Source: DATHTS01 sp965219305
Lineage (GTDB): Bacteria > Acidobacteriota > Blastocatellia > Pyrinomonadales > Pyrinomonadaceae
Assembly: GCA_965219305.1 (NCBI GenBank)
Contig: OZ244725.1
Location: forward strand, 2,418,001-2,482,000
Direction: 5' to 3'
DNA length: 64,000 bases
Shown here: piece by piece, positions 25,124 through 34,290 of the stretch
How the letters are laid out: each line of letters begins with the position of its first letter
Numbering within the stretch: position 1 is the stretch's first letter
Translations under genes and position numbers: made by a program
Notes under the pieces: model-generated
The model's input: only the letters and a program-made list of their open reading frames with translations
What the model was told of the DNA's origin: nothing
Databases searched by the model: none

Positions 25124-25534
25124 ATGAGTGATTTACAGAGATTTTTAGACGCGCAGAAAAGCGATTACGAAATCGCGCTCGCGGAAATCAGAAACGGCAG
25201 AAAGCGCAGTCATTGGATGTGGTATATTTTCCCGCAGATCGCGGGTTTGGGATTCAGTTCAATGTCGAAATTTTACGCTATTAAAGATAAAAACGAGGCG
25301 GAAAATTTTCTGGCACATCCGATTTTGGGAAAACGTTTGATCGAAATTTCAAACGCACTGCTCGAAATTGACGGGAAAACCGCTAATCAAATTTTCGGAA
25401 GTCCCGACGATGTAAAACTCAAATCTTCGATGACTTTGTTTAGTGCGTTGGAAAATACGAATCCGGTTTTTCAGAAAGTTTTGGACAGATATTTCGGCGG
25501 CGAAACAGATCGGCGAACTTTAGAATTGGTTTGA
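25124..25534 (+). CDS. DUF1810 protein
   Basis: The 136-aa product is a typical DUF1810 member: LQRFLDAQKSDYEIALAEIRNGRKRSHWMWYIFPQIAGLG, then ILGKRLIEISNALLE and the KLKSSMTLFSALENTNPVFQKVLDRYFGG ending. The family is calpastatin-like in some annotations but has no proven function; the conserved HWMWYIFPQ block suggests binding of a small ligand. It follows the NmrA-like gene closely. Confidence 0.92.
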   Translation: MSDLQRFLDAQKSDYEIALAEIRNGRKRSHWMWYIFPQIAGLGFSSMSKFYAIKDKNEAENFLAHPILGKRLIEISNALLEIDGKTANQIFGSPDDVKLKSSMTLFSALENTNPVFQKVLDRYFGGETDRRTLELV

Positions 25535-25554
25535 TCGAATTGCGGCAATTTTTT

Positions 25555-26400
25555 TTACGGCGTTTGTCGGATATTATTATTCGGCGCGTTTTCGTAGTCG
25601 TTCAGGCATTTATCGAGCGGTTCGCCGTTTTGATGAATACATTTGCAGAAATCGTCTCCGGCTTCGGTTCTGTTGCCGTTTTTAAGTTGTCTCATACACC
25701 GGTCATAAGTATTATGCGGCACGATGCTGTAAAGTCTGGGAATAATCGCTACAAAAAGCACGATACAAGCAAGAACTCCGCCGAAAAACAGAGACGGAAA
25801 TTTATCATTGAAGAGCCGTTTGAGAAAACCGCGCAAACGCGCGTAAAGCGGACGTATTCCATAACGTGAAAAAAAACCGCGCCCGTTTGCATTTTCCTGA
25901 AAACTTACACCGCCTTTAATGTTTCCCTGCTTTATTACGTTATTTTCCAGACGGTTGAACGGCAAAATATATTTCCATTTTTCATAATTCCAGCCGAGCA
26001 GATACAAATTCGCCAGCGTCATCAAAGGCGCAGTAAAAATCGAACCGTCAAAGCGCGTCGCATACGTCAGAATGCAGATATTTAAAATAATCGGAAAATA
26101 AATAAACGCGCCGAGCGTCACCGTGCGCGGAATCAACAGAAAAATCGCCGCCGCGATCTGCGCGATGCCGATGAAAGTGTAGTAATAACCCGTCAGATGC
26201 AGTGCTTCCAGATAATGCCCCATCGGATGATTAGCGTGTAAACTGCTGGCAAACCGCTCGCCTAAAATCTTGACCATTCCGGCGACGAAAAATCCGAATG
26301 CCAAAGAAAAACGACAGAAAATCGAAAAAAGCCAAAGCCAACGGTTTCCGGTTGCCTGCGAATGAAGCCGATTAAGTGTCGAAGAAATATTTATAAACAT
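25555..26400 (-). CDS. DoxX-like membrane protein
   Basis: The 281-aa product has a DoxX-type core of four membrane helices in residues ~20-145 (FCRFSLAFGFFVAGMVKILGERF; YYYTFIGIAQIAAAIFLLIP; LGAFIYFPIILNICILTYATRF; APLMTLANLYLLG), then a soluble segment and one more helix (LFFGGVLACIVLFVAIIPRLY). The tail has a few Cys (CMRQ, CKCIHQ, CLNDYE) that could bind metal or form disulphides. DoxX proteins are linked to quinone or thiol redox systems. The gene converges with DUF1810 21 bp away. Confidence 0.75.
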   Translation of the reverse strand: MFINISSTLNRLHSQATGNRWLWLFSIFCRFSLAFGFFVAGMVKILGERFASSLHANHPMGHYLEALHLTGYYYTFIGIAQIAAAIFLLIPRTVTLGAFIYFPIILNICILTYATRFDGSIFTAPLMTLANLYLLGWNYEKWKYILPFNRLENNVIKQGNIKGGVSFQENANGRGFFSRYGIRPLYARLRGFLKRLFNDKFPSLFFGGVLACIVLFVAIIPRLYSIVPHNTYDRCMRQLKNGNRTEAGDDFCKCIHQNGEPLDKCLNDYENAPNNNIRQTP

Positions 26401-27009
26401 TTAGAAATTAATTTTGTAATTTAACGTGAGATTTGACATAGTTTGTTAAAAGCGATGATTTATTTGCAGCACCATAACGCAAGTTATGGAAACAGTTACG
26501 GCGGAGCGTCAAGCGATTAATTAGCTGCGATAACGGCTTTGCCATCATTTACCGATTTTCTCAGATTTTGCGATGTGCAGTATAAATATAATGCCGGTTT
26601 CACCGACTAAAATTGAAATTTTTATATCGAACTCACATTCCATATATTTTGCGCCCGAACATATTAGCAAACGGCTCTTGGCAAATATGGGAATTTTATA
26701 GTTTTCTTTGCAGATTGCTTGAATCTTCGCAATGTCGGTTTGAAATTTACATCAGATCGTTTTATTTGTCAAGAACTTTATATTATAAAGCAAAATTACA
26801 GATTATTAGAGAATAAAATAAACCTTTAGAATCTAGTGAAAAAGGTTTGACACATTTTTCGGTCGAAATGTCGTAAACAGCAACTTCGGCTTCGCGGTAT
26901 TTTTCGGTTGATGTGATGACGAAAAGAATTATCCGGCATAAGCCTGTTTTTATCTTTCGTTTTATTCGGCAAAAGTGCGATTATCTAAAGTTAAGTAGGA
27001 GTTAAGTTT
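26401..27009. other. 609-bp intergenic region without a recognised gene
   Basis: No convincing coding frame, tRNA or known RNA was seen. A weak resemblance to the IS982-type ends (GTGAGATTTGACATA near 26425, TATCGAACTCACAT near 26623) could mark an old MITE, but no target duplication is visible. The region must hold the promoters of the DoxX-like and YihY/BrkB genes. Confidence 0.5.
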
Positions 27010-27897
27010 ATGAAGTTGAGTTTTATAGAATACGTTAAAAAGGTTTATGAAAAATTTGCCGCCGAGAATGTAACGACCAATGCGGCGCAGGTAGCGTTTT
27101 ATTTTATTTTTGCGCTTTTTCCACTCTTGTTGTTTTTGCTTAACATCATCGGTTTGTTTCTTGGCGCGGCGGAAGGCGTTCGGAATGAACTTTTTGCTTA
27201 TCTCGGACAGGTCGTCCCGCCGTCGGCGATAAAACTGGTTCAGGATACGATAACCGAAATAACGTCGGACGGCGGCGGCGGAAAGTTGACTTTCGGCGCG
27301 CTGCTCGCGTTGTGGTCGGCTTCGGCGGGCGTTGATAATATTCGCATTGCGCTCAACGATGTTTATGATCTGGAAGAAACACGCCCGTGGTGGAAATATA
27401 AATTAGTCTCGGTTTTGCTCACGCTCGGCATCGCGCTTCTCATTTTTCTCGCGCTCGGCGTTGTTTTTTACGGCGGTTATTTTATCAATCTGCTCGTTTC
27501 TCCGCTCGGCATCGAATTTACGTCGTCCATAGTTTTAACCGTATTTTCATTGCTCGTTGTCGGCATCGCGCTCGTTTTATCGTTTGCGCTGCTCTATAAT
27601 TTTGCGCCGAATCACGACCCGTTCGACTGGCATTGGATTTCGCCCGGCGCAATCACGGCAATTGTTTTATGGATAGTTTTGTCTCTCGGTTTTCGCATTT
27701 ACCTGCAATATTTCGATTCTTATTCAAAAACTTACGGTTCGGTCGGCGCGATCATCGTGCTTCTTTTGTGGCTTTACCTGACGGCGATGGTTATTTTGAT
27801 CGGCGGCATCGTTAATGCGGTCGGTGAAAAAACAGCGAAAGGCGAAGAGGTTAAAATTCAGACGGAAAATGAAGAAGAGAAACAAATGGAAAATTGA
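27010..27897 (+). CDS. YihY/BrkB-family inner-membrane protein
   Basis: The 295-aa protein has the YihY/virulence factor BrkB layout with about six membrane helices: NAAQVAFYFIFALFPLLLFLLNIIGLF, LTFGALLALWSASAGVDNIRIALNDVYDLEETRPWWKYKL (family-defining loop), VLLTLGIALLIFLALGVVFYG, then HDPFDWHWISPGAITAIVLWIVLSLGF and YGSVGAIIVLLLWLYLTAMVILIGGIVNAV. Despite an old annotation as ribonuclease BN it is a membrane protein of unsettled function, possibly transport. A purine-rich AGGAG (26998-27002) precedes the ATG. Confidence 0.92.
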   Translation: MKLSFIEYVKKVYEKFAAENVTTNAAQVAFYFIFALFPLLLFLLNIIGLFLGAAEGVRNELFAYLGQVVPPSAIKLVQDTITEITSDGGGGKLTFGALLALWSASAGVDNIRIALNDVYDLEETRPWWKYKLVSVLLTLGIALLIFLALGVVFYGGYFINLLVSPLGIEFTSSIVLTVFSLLVVGIALVLSFALLYNFAPNHDPFDWHWISPGAITAIVLWIVLSLGFRIYLQYFDSYSKTYGSVGAIIVLLLWLYLTAMVILIGGIVNAVGEKTAKGEEVKIQTENEEEKQMEN

Positions 27898-28724
27898 CCG
27901 ATCTCAGTTTTTCGACAAAATTCAAAACAAGAACTCTTTGCTATAATAATTCGTATAAACAGACAAATCCGACTCTTATATAAATAATTATGGAATTTGA
28001 AAGTACCACGAATTCAGCCCAGCAGACGACGGAAATCTTTATCAAAAAGGTTTTGCCGGGCAACATCGAAAAGGTCAATCGTCAATTGATTGACGCGATT
28101 GAATCTCTCAGTTACAACATTATCGAAGAATCGCCGAACATCATTGCGCGGCGCGGCGCGAAAGGTTGGGGAACGTGGTTCGGTTCGGCTGATGTGCTTG
28201 ATTATGCCAGAACTCTGACGATACGCTTAAAACCGATCAGCACGAGTTCGACGCGCGCAACTTTCGATTATTTGATAAAACATCCGATGCTCAACAAGGG
28301 CGAAAAAAGCGTTCTCGTGCAGGAAGCAAAGACAATTGCGGCGATCTCGAAAACTCATTCAATCGAGAAAACGTGTTCGGTTTGCGAAACCGAGTCAACC
28401 GACGATTCGAAATTTTGCCGCCGGTGCGGTGCGCCTTTGACGAGTGAACAAGCGGAACTCGAAGTTTTGCGGATGATGGCGGAAACGCGTGCCGGAAAAA
28501 CTTCCGTTGTCGGTGCATCGGTTTTAATGCTGGTTTCTGCAATCTTTCTGTTCGTTCTTTTTGTTTTGAACAACGCAGAGTTAATCAAACCGAAATTATT
28601 TACGTTTTTTCTAATTCTCGGAGGTTTCGGGATTTTGTCCGCAATAATCTCATCTTTTTTCGGCTGGAATCGTATGAAACGCGCGTTGGAAAAGCCGGAA
28701 AAAGAAAGTCGTCTTATTCCGCTT

Positions 28725-29901
28725 CTCTGTACGGGACAAAACGACATAAGTTAGCTGTTGTCAGCATCTTAGAATTGCAAAGATATTTACTCTCGAATAT
28801 CTCTTTAGTTCAAATAACACCTCTTGGATTATTTCACATCCTAATCTGAAAAGACTTGTTTGCGCTCTCCCGTTCTTTTTTATTTCAATCGAGTTGACGG
28901 CGTTTTCCGCTTCCCCTGTTTTGATCGCCCACGCCACTGCTAACGCCAATACTCCGAATAACTTATCTATCTTCTCCACTTTCGTCAGATGCGTTTTTTC
29001 GATCTCGAATCCGCGACTCTTTAAGTTCTGAAACAATGTTTCTATCGCCCATCTCCGCTTGTATTCCGACAGGATTTTCTCACTCGCTTCAGACGAAATG
29101 ACAATCACACTTTCCTGAGAGTCTTTTCCTCTTTTCACCTCGACCGATACCTTGACTCCGGCGTATCTCCTCGCCCGTCGCAAACGGTAACTCTCGCCGA
29201 TCTTCAATGTTCGTAACAATTTCCCGCATCTCATCGGCTTCCCGCTTTTGTTGGTAATCGTCATCGAAGCTTTTATCCGCAGACGAAACGGGACTTTTTC
29301 CTTGTCCAGATATTTGACCAATTCATATCCGTCAAACTCACGGTCACCACTCAAGTATTCGATGTTTTTGATGCCGAATACTTTGATATAACGCCCGATT
29401 ATCTGTTTCTTTTCCGCTAATACGGAGTTGCCTTTGCGCGAGAGCGTTATCCAAAATAACGGTATCGAAGTGTTTCCAACCACGATTGATAACGTCAAAA
29501 TGTTGACCCATATCAAGCCGTATTTCCACTCGGTGCGATCCAACGCCAAAACATACTTACCTTTCGGTTTGATGATCGCAATAATCAACTCGGCAAAAAT
29601 GTCGAAATCAATCTCAGCCAACTGAAAAAAGCGTTTTAACCGCCGATATTTTGAATCCTTCTTAGCCGATAAGTCTAAAACATTGGCTAATCTTGCCAAA
29701 TTTGTAGTGTTCTGTTGAATAATGGCGATCAGCAAAGCCGCCGCCAACTCGACGCGACGCTTATCTAATGGTAAATTTGCTCGTAATGCTGCAAAGCATT
29801 CGGATGTGTTTTTTTCATATGCTGAGGGCTAATTTAGCTCAAAACACATCCGTTATCTATTTTCAAATATCTTTTTAACTTTGTTTTTGTCCCGTGCAGA
29901 G
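28725..29901 (-). mobile_element. IS4-family insertion sequence, copy 3
   Basis: Same 1177-bp element as copies 1 and 2, flanked by the perfect 9-bp duplication ATTCCGCTT (28716-28724 and 29902-29910). It interrupts the zinc-ribbon membrane protein gene. Confidence 0.96.
28761..29747 (-). CDS. IS4-family transposase, copy 3
   Basis: Identical 328-aa product to the other two copies; see 3098-4084 for motifs. The three identical proteins and undecayed target duplications indicate recent transposition in this genome. Confidence 0.93.
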   Translation of the reverse strand: MAAALLIAIIQQNTTNLARLANVLDLSAKKDSKYRRLKRFFQLAEIDFDIFAELIIAIIKPKGKYVLALDRTEWKYGLIWVNILTLSIVVGNTSIPLFWITLSRKGNSVLAEKKQIIGRYIKVFGIKNIEYLSGDREFDGYELVKYLDKEKVPFRLRIKASMTITNKSGKPMRCGKLLRTLKIGESYRLRRARRYAGVKVSVEVKRGKDSQESVIVISSEASEKILSEYKRRWAIETLFQNLKSRGFEIEKTHLTKVEKIDKLFGVLALAVAWAIKTGEAENAVNSIEIKKNGRAQTSLFRLGCEIIQEVLFELKRYSRVNIFAILRC

Positions 29902-30319
29902 ATTCCGCTTAGGGAAACGGCATCTTTTGAAACGGGCGAATTCCAACAATTGCCGCCGCGCAGAGTTTCGTCCGTAACCGAAGGCACGACGAATCTGCTT
30001 GACAAAGAATGGACAAACAGCGAAAAAAGAGAAAAAATTCCCGTTTCAAGCCGACGCGATACGAATAATTTTGATTAAATTTATTTGCGAGTAAGCTGGA
30101 AAAATAAAATCGGATTATGTTTAAAAATTCAGGTTAAATGCTGTGTAAATTCCACAACAATTTTATACTAAGCATCGCAAAAACTAAACCGATTCTCAAG
30201 AATATCAATTTTAGAAAAAGTATTTATCTTAAGTTGATAAGCAGATTTGATATTTGAAAACAGTTCGCAGAGTAGTTAAGTTTTTATCTATTTCGACCAA
30301 GAAATAAGGAACTTAAACT

Positions 30320-31662
30320 ATGCCCTGTGAACTGATGAATTTTGTTATAGCATTTGCACCGCTTTTTTCCAAGCCGGTTTTTGACCACGTTTTGGTGTTG
30401 CTGACCGGAGCGATTCCGTCGCCCGCTTCGCGCACCGTCACTAACGCCTTGCGCGTGACGGGTTTGAGCGACGAGAAGCATTTTCAGAACTATCATCGCG
30501 TGTTGAGTCGTGCCGTCTGGTGTTCGCTTGCCGCTTCACGAATTTTGCTGACTTTGCTGATCAAAGCATTTCCGGCAGGCGGTGAGTCGGTCATCGGCTT
30601 TGATGACACGATCGAACGGCGGTGGGGCAAGCAGATTAAAGCCCGCGGGATTTAACGTGATGCGGTTCGGTCAAGCAAATCTCATTTTGTCAAAACGAGC
30701 GGGTTGCGGTGGCTTTCGTTTATGCTTTTAACCGAAGTGCCGTTTGCCAAAAGGGTCTGGGCATTGCCGTTTTTGACTGTTTTATGTCCATCGGAAAGAT
30801 ATGACCGGACGCGCGGCATCCGCCATCGCAAGTTGACGGAGCGGGCAAGGCAGGCGATTTTGTTGATCACAAGATGGCTGCCGGATTTCGATCCGGTCTT
30901 TGTCGGCGATTCGAGTTTTGCGGCACTCGATCTGTTGGATGCGGTCAAAGATAAAGCAACAATGGTGACTCGTCTGCGGCTCGATGCGGCGTTGTATAAA
31001 AAAGCCGCTGTTCGCCAGCCGGGACAAATCGGGCGACCGCGCAAAAAAGGTGTCAGATTGCCGACCTTGCACGCCGTCATAGATAATCCGAAGACCAAAT
31101 GGAAACGGATCAAGATCAAAAGATGGTATGACTGAGGAAAACCGGTCTATTGAGATAGCGAGCGGTAAATGCGTGTGGTATCACGTCGGAAAACAAGCCG
31201 TTGCCGATTCGGTGGGTGATTATCAGTGATCCGCTCGGGAAATTTGAAACGCAAGCCCTGCTCTGCACGAACCGGGAAGCCGCGCCGCGCCGGATTGTCG
31301 AGTGGTTTGTCAAAAGATGGGAAGTCGAAGTAACATTTGCCGAAGCGCGTCGGCATTTGGGAGTCGAAACAAACCGTCAATGGTCGGACAAAGCGATTGA
31401 TCGGACAACGCCGTGCTTATTCGGACTATTTTCGTTGGTGGCGATCTTTGCTGGGGAGTTGGAGAAGACGGGAAAGTTGAAAATCAGAGAAGCGGTTTGG
31501 TATAAAAAACAGGTGGTCACCTTTTCAGACGCGATAGGATGCGTCAGGCAACAAATATGGGAGTGGCAGAGTTTACAAATATCGGGTGCAGAGGTCGAGA
31601 TGATAAAAATACCGCGCTCATATCTGGAATGTTTGACAGATACTTTGTGCTTCGTTTCTTGA
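30320..31662 (+). pseudogene. IS701-like DDE transposase, inactivated
   Basis: The three pieces read as one IS701-like transposase: 30320-30655 (GFDDTIERRWGKQIKARGI), 30704-31135 (RWLSFMLL...FVGDSSFAALDLL) and 31201-31662 (RWVIISDP...WEVEVTFAEARRHLG). After ARGI an in-frame TAA replaces the expected Tyr and the same frame continues RDAVRSSKSHFVKTSG, so the first lesion is a nonsense change. Two frameshifts follow, near 31131 (frame resumes as TEENRSIEIASG) and near 31200. Catalytic Asp (FDDT), Asp (VGDSSF) and Glu (WEVEVTF) are still visible. No clear ends or duplication were found. Confidence 0.8.
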
Positions 31663-31743
31663 AATGGATAAAGTCGAGCTAAGAAGCTGTTTGAAAACTC
31701 GAAATAAAGAGTAACTTGATTATCAGTTACTCAATTTGAATAA

Positions 31744-31998
31744 CTAATACCGAATCAAAAGAGAGTGACTCATATTTAGAATTCTAAATTCTGCATCTAA
31801 ATTTTTACCGATAAAAATATTTTCAAGAAGCTGTAACTTTCTTAGCTTACTGTGATGAATGCCAAACGTGCGAAGCAGTTTCTTCACCCCATCGCGGTCT
31901 TGCACAAACGCGGTCGTGATCACTAAAGCGATCATCAATCCGAGCATATCTACTAAAATTCTTCTGACGTTCGAAACGTCGAACTCGAAGACACAGCC
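31744..31998 (-). pseudogene. fragment of an IS5-like transposase
   Basis: The minus-strand frame KGCVFEFDVSNVRRILVDMLGLMIALVITTAFVQDRDGVKKLL contains the (R)xILVDxLGLxxAxVxTxAxVQDRDG pattern of IS5-family transposases between the second Asp and the Glu. The frame is short, has no proper N-terminus (a stop lies just upstream, near 32010) and degenerates after RKLQLLE. It is a relic, next to the dead IS701-like gene. Confidence 0.5.
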
Positions 31999-32044
31999 TT
32001 TTGCGCCTTTTTCTTATTCTTTTTTGATGGTTTTATCAACTGCT

Positions 32045-32509
32045 TTATTTTCGTTTGAAAAACATCTCGACCGCCAAATCTTCCTGACCTTCGGGCGAGA
32101 CGTTATACATATTGATCTTGAATGCGTCCTTGTTTTCGATGTCAATGTCCGTGCGCCAACCCCAATCGGGACTGTCGGGAACTTTGAAAAAGCCTTTGAA
32201 CGTAATCTTGCGATTCTTGCCCTTGCCCTTCGACGGCATAAAATCCGCCGTCTGATGCCACGAATCAACCCAGACGGCGTTGACCGTTTCCGAATCTTTT
32301 TCAAATCCGAACATCAAAACTCCGCTTTGTTCTTTGTCATCGAAAGTCCAGCCGTAATCGATCTGCAAATAATTATTTCCGGCGGCGGTTTTAACGATTG
32401 CGTCCGAATTCGATTCTTTGATCGGATCGTCTTCGACCCAGGGAATGTGCAGACGGTTCGTTCCCGACCAATCGCCCGTTAGATTTTGAAAATTTTCAGG
32501 TAAACTCAT
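32045..32509 (-). CDS. DUF1579-like protein
   Basis: The 154-aa product begins MSLPENFQNLTGDWSGTNRLH, the typical opening of small lipocalin-like proteins annotated DUF1579 or DUF1794: a GxWxG motif and alternating strands (YLQIDYGWTFDDKEQSGVLMFGF, VNAVWVDSWHQTADFM). These may bind a hydrophobic ligand or haem. No signal peptide is present. It stands alone, with the IS relics downstream. Confidence 0.7.
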   Translation of the reverse strand: MSLPENFQNLTGDWSGTNRLHIPWVEDDPIKESNSDAIVKTAAGNNYLQIDYGWTFDDKEQSGVLMFGFEKDSETVNAVWVDSWHQTADFMPSKGKGKNRKITFKGFFKVPDSPDWGWRTDIDIENKDAFKINMYNVSPEGQEDLAVEMFFKRK

Positions 32510-32812
32510 AATGTTTTTGCTTGCCGAATCTTTTAATTTAAAAAAATATCAGAAAAAGGTTACAAAACCGTTTCCTGATAACTAATTTCTTTCAAATGGA
32601 GTGTTTTGAGTTGTGAGTGAGGTAATAGCTGACTTTCTGGAGAAAGCAGGACGGTTGAAAAATCACAACTCAAAACTTTCGTGTGTGGAAGAAATCTTAT
32701 TTTGCCGTCATTGGAATAAGATTAAAAACTTGTTTGGAGTTCCACTTTTAAGTGGCTTTCTGCCGCGCTTCGTTGGCGAAAAGAAGCCAGCTAAAGTTGG
32801 AACTCCAAACTA
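32510..32812. other. intergenic stretch with one GTTTGGAGTTCCA element
   Basis: No gene is seen. The right half holds the palindromic element at 32732-32810. The left half contains the DUF1579-like promoter region and AT-rich sequence. Confidence 0.6.
32732..32810. repeat. GTTTGGAGTTCCA palindromic element, copy A
   Basis: GTTTGGAGTTCCACTTTTAA at 32732-32751 faces TTAGCTGG...AACTCCAAAC ending at 32810. It abuts the stop codon of the SWIM-Rad52 gene (32813). A related element lies at 34039-34099 on the other side of that gene. Confidence 0.75.
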
Positions 32813-34024
32813 TTAACTTGCACGGCGCATCGGCATTTGCTGATTGCTTTGCATATCCTGCAAATGCTGGATCAAACTCGACGCGGCGCGTTTTGAAAGC
32901 TCGTCCGTGCGGCATTGCATCAGCGAATTCGATTCTTCGTCCGCGTCAATGTTCATCTCGCGGGCGATTGCGCGGATCATTCCGAGTTGTTTCGCCGTTA
33001 CCAAGTCCGAAAGGCTGCGCGCCACCGGATTTGCCGGAATGTTATTGTCTTCGACGTTTGATGGAACCGCGCCTTCGCGTTCGATGGTGTCAGATTCTTT
33101 TTTGTAGAGTTCGCGGGCGATTCCGAATTTTACGGCGGCGCGTTTCAGAGCGTCGTGTTCCGCTTTTTTAATTCCCATCTCGCTTCCCGCGAGTCCGGTT
33201 CCGACACCTTCGCGCGTTACATTGTCAATCGTGATCGCAACAGTAACGGTGAAAATATCGCCGATCTGCCGCATATCTTTGACCGTGTGCGTCCAAGCCG
33301 GCGCGGTTTCGTCTAAAATATCGGCGACCGTATGCCATTCGACATAATCAACCATCTGCACATTCCCGTTGCGGTCGCGCCAACCTTCGCGCTGACGAAC
33401 CAGATTCGGGTCAACGTCTTTGCGTAACTGCTGTAATTTCTGCGGGAATTCCGCCTGAATTACATTCGATGTATTTTGTCCGGCGTTTGCCGAAACTTCC
33501 GCCGCGTGAAACGGCATTTCCTGTAAATTTTCTTGTTTCATCATAATGGTTTTGTCTTTCGTGTTCGCAAGTTGATGTCGTTCGGCTTCGTCTGCCACGG
33601 TCTGTCCGTTTTCCGTAGCATCTGCCGGAACTTCATCAGTCTTCTGTTCGCTGAGTGCGGACTGTTCACTCAACTCAGTTGCGCTTTTGTCTTTAGAAAC
33701 AACCGTAACTTCCGTGTTTACTTTCACGTTATTTGTTTTCGTTACGGGTTCGGAATTCTTTGCCAGCACGGCGTATTTGACCGCCAAAATATGCTCGCAA
33801 CGAAAACCGTTATCACTGACAACAGCTTCTTCATATTCCAAACAATTACAACGAACCTGATTTTGGTCGTCGCGCCAGACATTATAAGTCGTCTGTTTGC
33901 CGCGCAAACTCGGTGTCGCCACTACGAATTTGTCGCCTACGCGATTGACCAATCCCATCGCCGCAATTGACTTGGCTCTTTTCTCTTTCTTGTCAGAATT
34001 GTCTGTTACTGCTTTTGCTGTCAT
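32813..34024 (-). CDS. SWIM zinc finger fused to a Rad52/DdrA-like domain
   Basis: The 403-aa product has an N-terminal SWIM finger C59-x-C61-x14-C76-x-H78 (RCNCLEYEEAV...GFRCEHILAVK), a long Thr/Glu/Lys-rich linker (~85-190), then a Rad52-fold single-strand annealing domain with LRKDVDPNLVRQREG, DYVEWHTVADILDETAPAW, VTVAITIDNVTREGVGTGL and KKAEHDALKRAAVKFGIARELY. A helical C-terminal tail follows. Rad52/DdrA proteins coat ssDNA ends and anneal strands in break repair. It is divergent from an XRE regulator with a palindromic operator over its predicted promoter. The domain calls come from motif recognition and the fusion order is directly visible. Confidence 0.85.
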   Translation of the reverse strand: MTAKAVTDNSDKKEKRAKSIAAMGLVNRVGDKFVVATPSLRGKQTTYNVWRDDQNQVRCNCLEYEEAVVSDNGFRCEHILAVKYAVLAKNSEPVTKTNNVKVNTEVTVVSKDKSATELSEQSALSEQKTDEVPADATENGQTVADEAERHQLANTKDKTIMMKQENLQEMPFHAAEVSANAGQNTSNVIQAEFPQKLQQLRKDVDPNLVRQREGWRDRNGNVQMVDYVEWHTVADILDETAPAWTHTVKDMRQIGDIFTVTVAITIDNVTREGVGTGLAGSEMGIKKAEHDALKRAAVKFGIARELYKKESDTIEREGAVPSNVEDNNIPANPVARSLSDLVTAKQLGMIRAIAREMNIDADEESNSLMQCRTDELSKRAASSLIQHLQDMQSNQQMPMRRAS

Positions 34025-34038
34025 CTCTACTCCTTAAA

Positions 34039-34099
34039 GTTCGGAGTTCCATCTTTAGATGGCTTCTTAGTTTTGCCACCTAAAGGTGGAACTCCAAAC
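34039..34099. repeat. GTTCGGAGTTCCA palindromic element, copy B
   Basis: AGTTCGGAGTTCCATCTTTA faces TAAAGGTGGAACTCCAAAC; inner words GATGGC/GCCACC also pair. It lies in the predicted 5' leader of the SWIM-Rad52 mRNA, between its promoter and ATG. Confidence 0.75.
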
Positions 34100-34124
34100 G
34101 ATTTACAACTTAAGTGAAACGCTA

Positions 34125-34146
34125 AATGTTTCATCTGTGAAACATT
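34125..34146. promoter_or_regulatory. palindromic operator between the SWIM-Rad52 and XRE genes
   Basis: The arms AATGTTTCA and TGAAACATT flank TCTG with perfect symmetry; the core TGTTTCA-N4-TGAAACA is identical to the recA upstream site. It overlaps the -10 of the minus-strand promoter, as expected for a repressor site. Further half-sites GTGAAAC occur at 34114-34120 and 34175-34181. Confidence 0.7.
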
Positions 34147-34172
34147 GTATCAGAACACATTGTCTGTTGCAA
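34144..34172 (-). promoter_or_regulatory. predicted promoter of the SWIM-Rad52 gene
   Basis: On the minus strand TTGCAA (34172-34167), 17 bp, TACAAT (34149-34144). The -10 shares bases with the palindrome at 34125-34146, and the predicted start near 34137 falls inside it. Confidence 0.6.
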
Positions 34173-34187
34173 GTGTGAAACGCGGTG

Positions 34188-34216
34188 TTGCAATTAAAAT
34201 TTTGCTGTGTTATGTT
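34188..34216 (+). promoter_or_regulatory. predicted promoter of the XRE regulator gene
   Basis: TTGCAA (34188-34193), 17 bp, TATGTT (34211-34216) on the plus strand, about 75 bp before the ATG. A GTGAAAC half-site lies just upstream of the -35 and another GTGAAA just after the -10. Confidence 0.55.
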
Positions 34217-34290
34217 TTATGTGTGAAATGAAAAGTGCATCAGTGGCACTAGAGAAATCACAAATCAATTGATTTATTGGAGAAACAGAT

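Larger units (their letters stand above)
27990..30078 (+). pseudogene. zinc-ribbon membrane protein gene, split by IS copy 3
   Basis: Removing the IS and one duplication joins 27990-28724 to 29911-30078 in frame, restoring a 300-aa protein (RLIPL then RETASFETGE). The upstream part has a ~125-residue N-terminal domain, a four-Cys zinc ribbon (CSVCETESTDDSKFCRRCG) and two membrane helices (VGASVLMLVSAIFLFVLFVL; LFTFFLILGGFGILSAIISSFFG). The lost C-terminal tail is hydrophilic with PPRR and Thr/Ser-rich sequence. The truncated product now ends LLCTGQNDIS, read from the IS, so the membrane part may still be made. Confidence 0.88.

Noticed and set aside
26423..26640. A possible second MITE with GTGAGATTTGACATA and TATCGAACTCACAT ends
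   Set aside because: Only about half of the bases match the IS982-type ends and no target duplication was found; it may be an old relic but cannot be supported.
26613..26816. A 67-codon open frame in the 26.4-27.0 kb gap
   Set aside because: It has no RBS, no recognisable sequence and AT-rich composition like its non-coding surroundings.
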